From Lingula anatina (lineage: Eukaryota > Brachiopoda > Lingulata > Lingulida > Lingulidae), in assembly GCF_001039355.2 (NCBI RefSeq), contig NW_019775802.1, forward strand, positions 379,816-443,815: DNA of 64,000 nt, read 5' to 3'. The translations under genes and the position numbers were made by a program. This document shows positions 54,125-64,000 of the stretch, one piece after another; the first letter of the stretch is position 1, and the number at the start of each line of letters is the position of its first letter. A model generated the notes under the pieces. That model had not been told where the DNA came from. It saw nothing but the letters and a program-made list of their open reading frames with translations, and searched no databases.

Positions 54125-54527
54125 CGGTGAGGTGTTTTTCAGTGGTCTTAAGAGGTATTGTTGAAATCGGTATCAGAAATTCAACCAAAGGACCGACAAT
54201 AGTGGTCGTTGTCGTTGACATGTTACAAGCCCCAATATGCGTATGGTGCGGTCACACAAGAAAGATACGATTTTCAGTTAGGAAAAAAAAGTAGCGCAGT
54301 CCATCTTGAATAGCAGATGCACATTACATCTGGAAAATAACCTTAGTGCCGAAGTGCTAGAATTGTTTGGCGTTAAGTTACACCTAGAGGTGAACGTTTA
54401 TAAAGAAGCAAAAGTACTAAAAGTTCGCTTGACTCTCCAGATACGTTGACTAGAAAGATGGAATGCTCTCAGTATGCAGTTTTTAATTTAGTATCTAAGA
54501 TAAAAAACCCAGCTTAACTGTAAGTCA

Positions 54528-54590
54528 GATATTGGAGTGAACTATTTCAATATTAAGCTGTTGACTGAAGAAAAAATCACTTCATCCTTC
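54528..54590. repeat. Solo arm related to the inverted-repeat element at 16288-16499
   Basis: Shares AGCTGTTGACTGAAGAAAAA and neighbouring sequence with arm 2 at 16430-16502, with small differences. Confidence 0.75.
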
Positions 54591-55357
54591 CAAGTTAAAT
54601 ACTGTATAATCGACAATTCATATAAAGTTATCATGCGAATACCGCTTTTGCACTGACTGTATTGTTTTGTCGTCTATGGAATCGGTGTATAAGTAACAAG
54701 GCAACAGCCTGTACAAAAGACAATGAAGAAAAGTCGATCTTGACACGGACTCTGTTACCACCACTGCGTACTGCATCCGGTGGATCCGGGCTATCTAGGG
54801 GGGAGGATGGGATGCTCCCATTCTTCAAAGTATGTCTTTCTTCTCTTTTGCTAAAAGTTAAAGTTTGTGTCATTTTGGAAAAGGGGTATGGGACGGCTTT
54901 CCCTTGTTACGCCTATAATACATTATATTTTTGCTCAACCTAATGACTGTATTCATAGACTGCAGTTGATGCCAACCGTGTTTGGGTCGGTAGGGACGAT
55001 AACTTTTTAGGTATAAATGTAACTATGGAGCTTATATCACCGGCGACCATTGCATATGATGATATTCAATATTACTGAGCATTGGTGCTACTAAATGGAA
55101 AATGTATATTTATTACCTTGTGAATATTTAGTGCCCCAAATTTGATGTATTCAACGACAACCCAGATGTTACATTCACTTCAAATGTCGTGAAATGTATC
55201 AATCGTCTAGCCAATTTACTTTGCTATTTTTATATTCGGACAAAATGCAGTTATGTTTTCTCTGTATGTGTATGTCTAATCATTTATATATGGAATATTT
55301 GCGATTGTCTGTGAATATCTACTCTACAAAAGGGACATTTATTTTATATATTCATGT

Positions 55358-55363
55358 AATAAA
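55358..55363 (+). other. Possible polyadenylation signal for nAChR gene 2
   Basis: AATAAA about 1.2 kb after the stop codon. Confidence 0.25.
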
Positions 55364-55428
55364 TTAGAATGCTTTTGAGTTATTTAAACCGTAGTCAAAT
55401 CTATGATGTGCGCGTACTGTTTCTTTTC

Positions 55429-55451
55429 TTTTTTTTTTTTTTTTTTTTTTT
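55429..55451. repeat. Poly-T tract
   Basis: Run of 20 or more T after TTCTTTTC. Confidence 0.9.
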
Positions 55452-58400
55452 GAGATGTTGTGAGTATTGTGCTGTGAGGAATGGAGCTGTATATGAATGC
55501 GTTTGGTGAGATCCCGGTGTTACCATAGATTGCGTTTGTTACCATTTTAACGAAGTTGTATCTCGTTAAATTTGACTGGGGTGTCTTATTTTCTTAACAT
55601 CCGAAGAAAGCAATCACAACTTCATTAAAAATTTACCATTCTGATTATTTATGAATGAAGGTGTTCATTTCCATCTCGTTCTTTTTTTTTTATCAAATAA
55701 GTTCGCTGTTCAGCATGCGGTATTTCCACACAGTAGATTTAGTAACGTTGTAGAATGAATATACTGTCTGAAGATAGCACTGACATTTTTATGGCCACCA
55801 CTACATAGTGGTTCCAAGTTCACAACATCTCATCTCTGATCTCTGTCAAAAACTGCATCCCAACCCACACTGGTACAAATGTAGATCTACAATGCACAAA
55901 TTCATCAAAATATTTACACGGTGCATTTTAACGATTTACCGCATTCCAATACAGAATACTACCTAATGGTAGGCGGAGCAGTGTTCATTTTGTACAGCCA
56001 CCAGATACACGAGGCCTCACACCACTCTCTCTGTTTTCTTAGCTTATTGTACGGATCATAATTTGCCGAACGAGAAAAATGAGTAAAAACCGATGCCATG
56101 AAGATTACGAGCTTTATTGGTACTCATTACTGGTGCAGTCAAAATAGTCCCTCAAAGGTTATCACACATGTTAAATAATAATCCATTCAGAACTGTGTAA
56201 AAGTTTTGATTGACAAAATTGGCAATTGCTGCTTAGAATAAAACATTTACACGAATATGGAATCGTTTTTATTGAGTAAAAACACTTCGCCCAGAACAGA
56301 AAAAATAACCTTGCTGTGTTACAAAGAGAGAAAATCGTTAAACTATAAGCATGTTTTATTCTGTATTATTCCCACAAAGTGAGTATGATAAGAAAATATC
56401 TCTCACTGCAATTGAGAGAACGACGACCACAGATGTAGGGAAGGTATATCTTCAATTTTGTAGAACAATCTAGCTGTGACTTCTCTAAGAGTGGGTGATG
56501 AAGAAAATCGCCACGTAACAATGTTAGCAGCACTTCGCCCCGGTTATACATTAAATGTGGTCGATTTCAAACGTTCGATACACTTGCTACCGTCGGGCAA
56601 AGGCTTTGCTAGCCGCTGACTAATTCAACAAGGCGTCGATAGAACACAAACTGTTTTATTTACTGAGCTGTTGCAGCAGCAATAAATGCTTGAGAAGATA
56701 CATGCGGCTGGATTAAGCGTCAGCTGCAGGCTTCCCCGCAGCGAATCGCGTGAAAACTATTCAAGCGAACTCATCTCGCTGGAAGGGTGCGAATTTTTCT
56801 ATCGAGTAAAACGTCTTCGACTCAGGGTTTCAAAATAGATTAAAAATGCTCGAGAGAAGTCCGTTAAAGTACTGATACTCCTTTCTTAGTTGACTCTGTG
56901 AGAAAGCTAACGCGGTTCTGGCAAATTTGAACAATTTAACGAGGACTTCGGGGGAATTATATATTGGCATTGCTACCTAGGTCACATGGTGCACGCCCAG
57001 CCCGTTCTCGCTCAAACATACCGTGGCTAGAAATATCAATCAACTGTTTCTTCTTATCTCCCTGACACTGGCAGCACGTGCCACTATCTCAGTGACTATT
57101 TTTCCATTGAACCCAGATTTTGGACCAAATTTCCAAATACTCTAGGGAAATATATCCAAATTCTATATGGCATTAAGCTGGACATTCCTTTTTCATACTT
57201 CGTCTGATGACAGACACTACGATGAAGTGACAGCTTTATCGACCTGCTGAAATCAATATCTAGGTTTGGTATTTTGACATTTAATTACTAATAGACTACT
57301 GGTCTTGTCCTGTAGAAAAAAAACGCGTATGAGTATGAGGACTTCTTGTTTAAAGCCGCATAATGTAATTTTTGTACAGGAGATAAAAAAATTGATGCAA
57401 CGTGTAAGAGCACTCTTCACTGCCAATGTCAATCCGCATGCAGGGTTTATGGGAATCTTGGTGTTAGACAATACCAGTATTAATCTAACTTGTTCTAAAT
57501 ATAAACATGTTGTGAACGGTTTTATTAACCAAACTAGCATGAATATAAAATCAGGGTCTGTTTACCATGTGCCATCGTTTACACGTAAAAGTTGACATAT
57601 TGAGCATAGCACGATAATCCCCCCTCTCTCTACAAAGGTAATTGGATGACATAGGAGAAAACACACTGTGGAGAACTGCAACGAGGAAGAAATATCAGCA
57701 TTTGGTGGACCCAATCTTATATTACCCGCTTCTTTTGCTTAAATCAAGGTTGTGATCCTCGTGGACAATTGTTAACACGTTGGAGAAATTAGGGTCTTAT
57801 TTCCAATGTTAACTTAATTAAATGTTCTCATTTAAAGACTATCCTCTGGCGTAGGTTGACATTTTGGTCTTATAGGAATGCTTTTGGCGCCATTATAATT
57901 GATTTGTTAATTAGATAAGCCACTATATAACCTCCATCATAAACGAAAAATAACAACAAAAGTGTATAATTGGAGAATAGTCAGAAGTGGGAAAATGGAA
58001 ACCATTTAATAAAAGAAAAAGAAATAACTCCTTATTTCAAATTATCAATTATGTTAACTATTTTTGTTGCAAACAGCTTGTTTTGCATTTTCACCGATAC
58101 AATAGTTATACATACACCGATACTGTCTAGCGAGAAATATACTCAGGAAACAGTGATACCGCAATAATATCCGCAATAAAATGGCATGTGTGCATTCGCA
58201 GGTAAAAACAAACCAAGAACTAATAATTTTTTTGCTATTTTCTGCTCATATCCTCCAGGCAGCTGCTATCATCAATATCTCACATCATGTATGTATCTAC
58301 TGCAGAATACTGGTATTCCGTTTATGCTGAAATGTGTTTTCTCCGCCAAGATATATAAACGTTGCCACTCTATCGAGTTTTCTGACATTCGAAGTGGCAT

Positions 58401-61400
58401 CTCGGTTTGCATGACGATATATTAGCATTTTAAAAGATAATTTCAGAGCGGTAACACTTCTGTAGGGTAGGGAAAACTTTGAAAAGATGGACCATTTTAA
58501 AGCAAAACGAGGTATATTTGCAGTATCAAGACTATTGCTACTCACCCAATTTCAATATATCAACCAGTTTTTTAGACAAGACTTACTGTAACATAGCTTG
58601 TTTGAAACATGCTACAAAACATTTTGAAACAGAAAAACAAAACAACAATAAAAACAACAGCACAAAAAAAGAAAGAAAGAAAGAATAAAAAAACAAGAGG
58701 TCCGTTTGTACAGGTGAAATTACTCTAGGTAGGCCCATTCATACCCTTTTCAAGTCATTCCAGTACGAAAGTTACTTCGTGCTGCATTAACACAACAAAA
58801 ACGTGTACTGCGCTAGTTTTGAAAACGACAAAATACATTGTGCATTCTTAAAACAGTTTTGTGTATGCTGCAATGAATTGGTGAAACTTATTCTGATAAA
58901 ACTGTTCATTTTCTCATGTACAAAGGAAGGGCTCCACTCATACAAAATTCAAAGTGAAACCCCAAATATTACATTGGAAAGAAAAATATTAGTTTTTCTG
59001 GTCAAATTATTACATCACCCGGGTATTGGGAATGTCCAGGGGATGTGATTGCTCGGTGTGTATCCGGGGGATTGTCCCAGAATAATATTTTACAGCATTT
59101 TTTTCTGCCTCCATATTTCTCCGTATTCATATTCTGCTCCATCGGTTCTTAAAATTTCCTGACATACTTGCATGAACACTGACTGTTCTCCCCTTGGAGT
59201 TTTTGATTTATATGGATATTTAAATGGCAGTTAGCACTGGTCTGCACTCTAACTTAGCCTTATTTTATTTGCTCCATCAGGCGCACACTGTCAGTGAGGG
59301 TTCATTGCCTCGTATCCTCGAATCATACAATGTGACCAGTGCAATGGCCCCTCTCAATGCTTTTGATGCTCTGCTTTCTTGGGATTCGGGATATCGGAAG
59401 GTATTGACAGTTCTGTTGATTGAAAACGATGCAAAACTGTAATCAGACGTAGTAAGATGAGGAGAGACGACAGAAGTGTAATTGCCAAAACACATCATAT
59501 ACTATCACTTCCAAAACAACACACTGGCGGTAAATTGCTGTGAGCTGTGGCTTGCTCCCCGAGGTTGGCCGTTGAATATTTTTTTAAAGGAATATGATTT
59601 CCATTATGATAAGGCGCTCTCTTATCGAATGCTGCTCGTTCAGAAATATTGCAGAATGCTGGGAAAATTGCAGCCCTGACGAAGGCTCTGTAAATATTTT
59701 TTTAAATCTTCTATAACTCCTCACACATTACCTTTGACAAGAATGTGAGAAAACGTAACTCCATTCTTAAAATTCAATAGCCAAAACTCAATACCCGACG
59801 AATATGTTTACATTCATTTAAATATATTATCAAGGGCCTCTTATTTAAAGTGCTTGCTCATTAATGAAAAGGAAACATCTGTTGGCAGACCCTGGTTCTC
59901 CAAACTATTGATTTGGCAAGGGATATGCCTCTGTATACATCAGTGTTGTAAAGCAGGCGCGACTGTTCTGTTCCGTGTACTGTGTGCGTGTGGCCGGAAC
60001 CACGCTATACAGGGCTTATTTCTTCCTTATCAAATTTAAGTTGTCGAAGTCAGTTTGCGTTAGGATAGAAAATAAGAATAGAATTTTATACAGAATGTGA
60101 CATTTTATTGAACGGTGCTCCATAAAAGTGGATTAAATATTGATATTATAAACAATCATCACATATTTGTAACAAGAAGAATTTCCAATTTGTAATTTAA
60201 TTGCTGATTTTAATTATAAATTAGAGTAGCATAAACAATTTGCTTCTATCTTTGCAATTGGCAAGCAGGCTATTTATACCCGATATGTTTATAACTGGAG
60301 GCGGTGTATACCGACGACCACTCTTATGCTAGGACATACCGTTACGGCCAAATACTAAAACTTTATAAATACACTTGGAATATACTGGTCCATCTAAGTC
60401 CTCAATCTGAACATACTGCACCTTCTGGAGATCCAAACCGGATACATGATCGGGTAGGGGAGGGGGTCCACGTGCCTGTACACTGAAACTTTCGACTATG
60501 AATTTCAAGCAAACACCATTCGATCGCCTTCACGGTTTTCCTACCAGCTTATTAGATGCCAGGCATCAAACGGTGGTTACTGATTTGATACACATCAATT
60601 CTCTTTTTCTTCTTTGCCAAGTGTGGTCAGAATGCTCAGAACTGATTCATTACTAAGGAACTTCGAACGCTATAATTTTTTAACCAGTCATTTATTAATT
60701 AGCTGTTTGTACATGCACTTGCTTCAGTACCGGCGTTGATTTGCTCTAATTTCAGGACGAAAAAATTACACTACACAAGCAGTGTTAATATTAATAGAAG
60801 CATTTTATATTTTATAGTCTTTCTTTATCAATTGGGTCTATGTAAGTCGTGTTTTTCTATTTTGAAAGGTATCCCACATTAAGTTAACAAGAAATTTAAA
60901 AGTAAAAAAAAAAAAATAATGAAAAAATACGTCATTAATCCACGCAATTCAACCGAGTACATGCATGTTATTCCCTTTCCCTGTGTTTCACAATTTTTCC
61001 ACATGACTTTGTAAGTTCGACATATTTAAGTAAGCATCAAATGTAAACAGATTTTTACAGAAGCATGCATAATTAGAGTTACTAAATTAGTAATCGAATA
61101 CCTTTGGGCCACTTCCACGGGGACAATTCAGCAGGAAAGACGGCCCTTAATGCCTAATGCGCCTATTGCGGTCTAATAAGTAAACATGTCTTTGATTGGC
61201 TGAGATGCTGTTATTGACAAATGTTGGATTGAAGCATTCGGCCCAGTGAAGACGGGGCGACTCTTTTGCAACTATTTGACGTTAAGACTGTATTGCATGC
61301 GAATCGAAGAAAAAAGATAAACTAATCCTACCCGATGTTAGGATAATCCAGATCCATTCCTTGAAGGAAATAGTTATGCACATGGAAAAACAGAGTAATA

Positions 61401-61649
61401 CAAACTAGAAAAGGTACCATTGTGGGGATATTTAAGCCGCTTGCCATGTTAACATTAATACACCAACACGCTGTGGCTTAAGATTTATTAAGGAAAGGAA
61501 TAGGATACCTGCGTGCGCGTTCGTCTAGGTAGCCAGGCTGCTGCCTTGATTCAGGTGCGCGATTGGTCTGGAGTCGGCCCACAAAGTGAACTGGAGTACT
61601 TGGCTAGAGACATGTTTGAACGACGCAGGGGTGGGAACTGTAGGAAAAC

Positions 61650-61722
61650 ATGTCATTTCCACACAGGATGGAACACTTACTTGTGATATTAACACTGTTG
61701 CTGTCTCTGCTAGTATATAAAG
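61650..61722 (+). CDS. Probable exon 1 (signal peptide) of a third nAChR gene, 3'-partial
   Basis: 73 nt from ATG 61650 (or the in-frame ATG 61668) to GTACGT, encoding MSFPHRMEHLLVILTLLLSL and LVYK plus one base. The hydrophobic signal, single-base overhang (phase 1) and position in the tandem array match exon 1 of genes 1 and 2. The 2.3 kb downstream contains no exon 2, which is compatible with the 2-4 kb first introns of its neighbours. Assignment as a receptor is inference from context, because a signal peptide alone carries no family motif. Confidence 0.6.
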
Positions 61723-64000
61723 GTACGTATCTAACACTGATCCAGCCTTTAAATTTCAATTGTACATGTGTAGTGATGAAATGTTATTAGTCGATGTATA
61801 CAAACTCACATACTTGTGCTATATGAAGGTAATATAGATTTGTAAATATGATGTTTACATACCGGTCCTCCTTTAGCTTAACCTCCCAGGTTTACTTTTG
61901 CCCAACATAATACCAATACACATAACGCTTCAGTCTGCTTTCATTATTTTCCAGTAGATTTTTCAGTGGCATATGGAGTCGTGTCACTGATCACCCGATT
62001 ATCATTATTTTCCAAATTTCATATTCGCCTTTTGGATGCCCCGTTCACTGACTTGCAAAAGTACCTTTAGCTTCAATGCCCTTTCATTCGGTTGTTATTT
62101 ATCTATTCTTAGCCATCTCCGCTGTATTCTGGCGTATAGAGATGGTTTCTATTAAACAGTGACTTAAACATAAGATATTTGACAGGGTCAATTTCAGATA
62201 GGAATTCATATATCTGGTCAATTATAGATAAGGCTATAACGGGAAAATATGAGAATATAGCCGGCGTTTAACGTAGAGGTTTGGACTGCAAGAGTTTCCT
62301 TTTTAAAGATTAGCTAAGCCTCTCTCATTGACACTCCATAATTTTACTGTAGACTCGAGTCGAGAGATTATCATAATGGGAGAATCAATCGCGCAATTAC
62401 TTCTCACGCTCGGAGTCTTTCATATTAACCAGACGGCCGTTCTTTGTGAAATATTACCGTGATACACCAAAATTAGAGCGCTTTTATTACTTTGTAGAGC
62501 CAACGTCGTATTTCGCGAGTTCTATTAAGGTCGCGATCAGCCATGAGATCATTTTACGCAACTTTCCTTTATAAAACTACGTAAATACAGCAGCAAGCAA
62601 ACAAGCAATGGCCTCCATTATTCAGTATCACAATATACCTGCAAATGCATATTATTGTTGTTTTGTTTTTGCAATTCAACCATGCATCTTCACCTTTTCT
62701 CGCCCCGTATTGTGGGTATTTGTCTGCTCTGCACGTCAACACAGAAGTGGTTTGCCAACAGTGATTATTTCTCTTTGGGAGCTTTATTACCTTTTCCCTT
62801 AATACTACAAAACGTTCTTTGTGGGAAAAAAACACGAATTTGGACCAGGCATAGTTGACTTGCGCAGACATTCATGTAATCTCCAACTGTAGTTATGCTA
62901 AGCACTTAAAATAATAAGACCGCGGCTTTCGAAACAGAAAGCTAAGTTTGTGATAAAAATATACAGATTAATGTCAGAGAATAAAACAGAACTTTTTGCT
63001 TATACACTGGGTACAGAGGTCGAGATGAATGGCAGAATGAGCCGGACACGAAGGAATTGTTCATTAAGGGTTTGCTAACCACCCCATGGATCGATTTTCT
63101 CAGACACTGTCTTGGTTCTTAAATGAAATAAATGATGGCATGTATTAACACTTTAGACTAGCTTTTATCTACGGCAATCTCAAAGATGTTATCAGAATCA
63201 GCATTTAGAAAATCGCGGTAGGGATTTCACGTAAAATATTCATGGGTTTGGTATTCTTAGGTCCTCAAAGCACAAGGCATTAGCTTCTGCTTATATATCT
63301 CCGAGGCGAGACCTCTCCGTGATACAAGACCATAAATCAAAAGACCTACGAAGAGAGAGAGAGGAAGTGAATAAAATCACCTTAGTAACATGCAATGAAT
63401 CCGATAGCATGGATTTGGCTCTTATAGTTTAGCTCAAAAAAAAAAGGCGTAAAAGAAATTTTAGCATGACAAAATTGCGTGAAATAAGCAGTGTAATCTG
63501 TTAAGACTAGCGTAACGGCTGTCTTCCAGTGGTAGAACAGATACATAGGCTTATTTGTTAACCACATGCCATTTTACTTTAACTTTAGTCGGCGTAAGTG
63601 AACAGAAGATATCTACGGAATATATCAGTATTTTTCCTACGTTTAATCGACTGGTCATATGCAGAGAGCTAAATTTTATACAAGCCTTAATCGTCTTTAA
63701 TATTTCCAGAAAAGTATTGGCATTCTACATGTATTATAGATCTGAGTTTTGCCTTGGGGCGATATCGATTTGGTTCGGGCATTTCACACACGTTCACTGC
63801 TTGATCAAATTGAGCATGGTCCACGTGCCTACGAAAATTTGACCTCATTTCTCGTCTTACTTCCTATGAACAAAGAATCGTTCATGCTGAATCAAAATGT
63901 GAAAAACCGGGCAAAATAATGCATATCACACCCGAGGACAGGGGCATTGTACTATTACACTTGCTCAGATTATATTGGCAGAAACTGCTGATGGTGAAAT
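61723..64000. other. Putative intron 1 of the third receptor gene
   Basis: AT-rich sequence to the window edge; no LTLQQI-type exon 2 or other coding segment recognised on either strand. Confidence 0.5.

Larger units (their letters stand above)
54125..61649. other. Intergenic region between nAChR genes 2 and 3
   Basis: Gene 2 3' UTR with a possible AATAAA at 55358-55363, a single arm of the inverted-repeat element at 54528-54590, and poly-T at 55429-55451. Short ORFs (for example 57305-57595, 96 aa) show nothing recognisable. The last few hundred bases should hold the gene 3 promoter. Confidence 0.55.

Noticed and set aside
57305-57595. 96-aa ORF in the intergenic region between genes 2 and 3
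   Set aside because: Composition looks ordinary but there is no family motif, no splice or promoter context, and an antisense ORF of equal length overlaps it.
1-64000. tRNA, rRNA, viral or toxin genes
   Set aside because: I looked for characteristic motifs while reading and saw none; a covariance-model search was not possible, so small structured RNAs could be missed.

Overview
The window is eukaryotic, AT-rich genomic DNA from an invertebrate animal. Genes are split by AT-rich GT-AG introns, microsatellites and small foldback elements are frequent, and near-identical segments that look like two divergent alleles lie side by side. A tandem array of alpha-7-like nicotinic acetylcholine receptor (nAChR) genes fits best with a lophotrochozoan (mollusc, brachiopod or annelid), but the species cannot be named from the sequence. 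All recognised genes are on the + strand.

Layout. (1) 508-9136: the 3' part of an adenosine deaminase-like gene (ADAL/MAPDA, N6-methyl-AMP deaminase). Its first three visible exons occur twice (508-1559 and 2142-3218), and part of its fifth intron also occurs twice. (2) 9137-12227: intergenic, with one weak unrecognised ORF. (3) 12228-23878: a complete nAChR alpha-type subunit gene, 489 aa by hand splicing over 9 exons, with two tandem versions of exon 7, which encodes the pore-lining M2 helix. (4) 23879-30894: intergenic. (5) 30895-44472: a roughly 6.7-6.9 kb segment present twice, each copy carrying the signal-peptide exon of the next gene. (6) 42483-54124: a second complete nAChR alpha-type gene, 499 aa, with two tandem versions of exon 6, which encodes binding loop C, M1 and the start of M2. 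A dead Tc1-like transposon sits in its third intron. (7) 54125-61649: intergenic. (8) 61650-61722: the signal-peptide exon of a third receptor gene that runs off the window.

The two complete receptor genes share identical exon lengths for exons 2-8 and identical intron phases. They retain the Cys-loop, the vicinal cysteines of loop C, the aromatic-box residues, the GEK cation-selectivity motif before M2, and four membrane segments. They are probably ligand-gated cation channel subunits at the plasma membrane, able to form homo- or hetero-pentamers. The most interesting biology is that each paralogue has independently duplicated a different exon, in both cases a phase 1-1 exon at the ligand-gate/pore interface. 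This predicts mutually exclusive splicing that retunes agonist binding or the pore.

Three duplicated blocks each have exactly one N at the junction (1642, 6353, 37592). Indels between copies include presence/absence of small transposon insertions with clean target-site duplications. I read these blocks as unmerged haplotypes in the assembly rather than true duplications.
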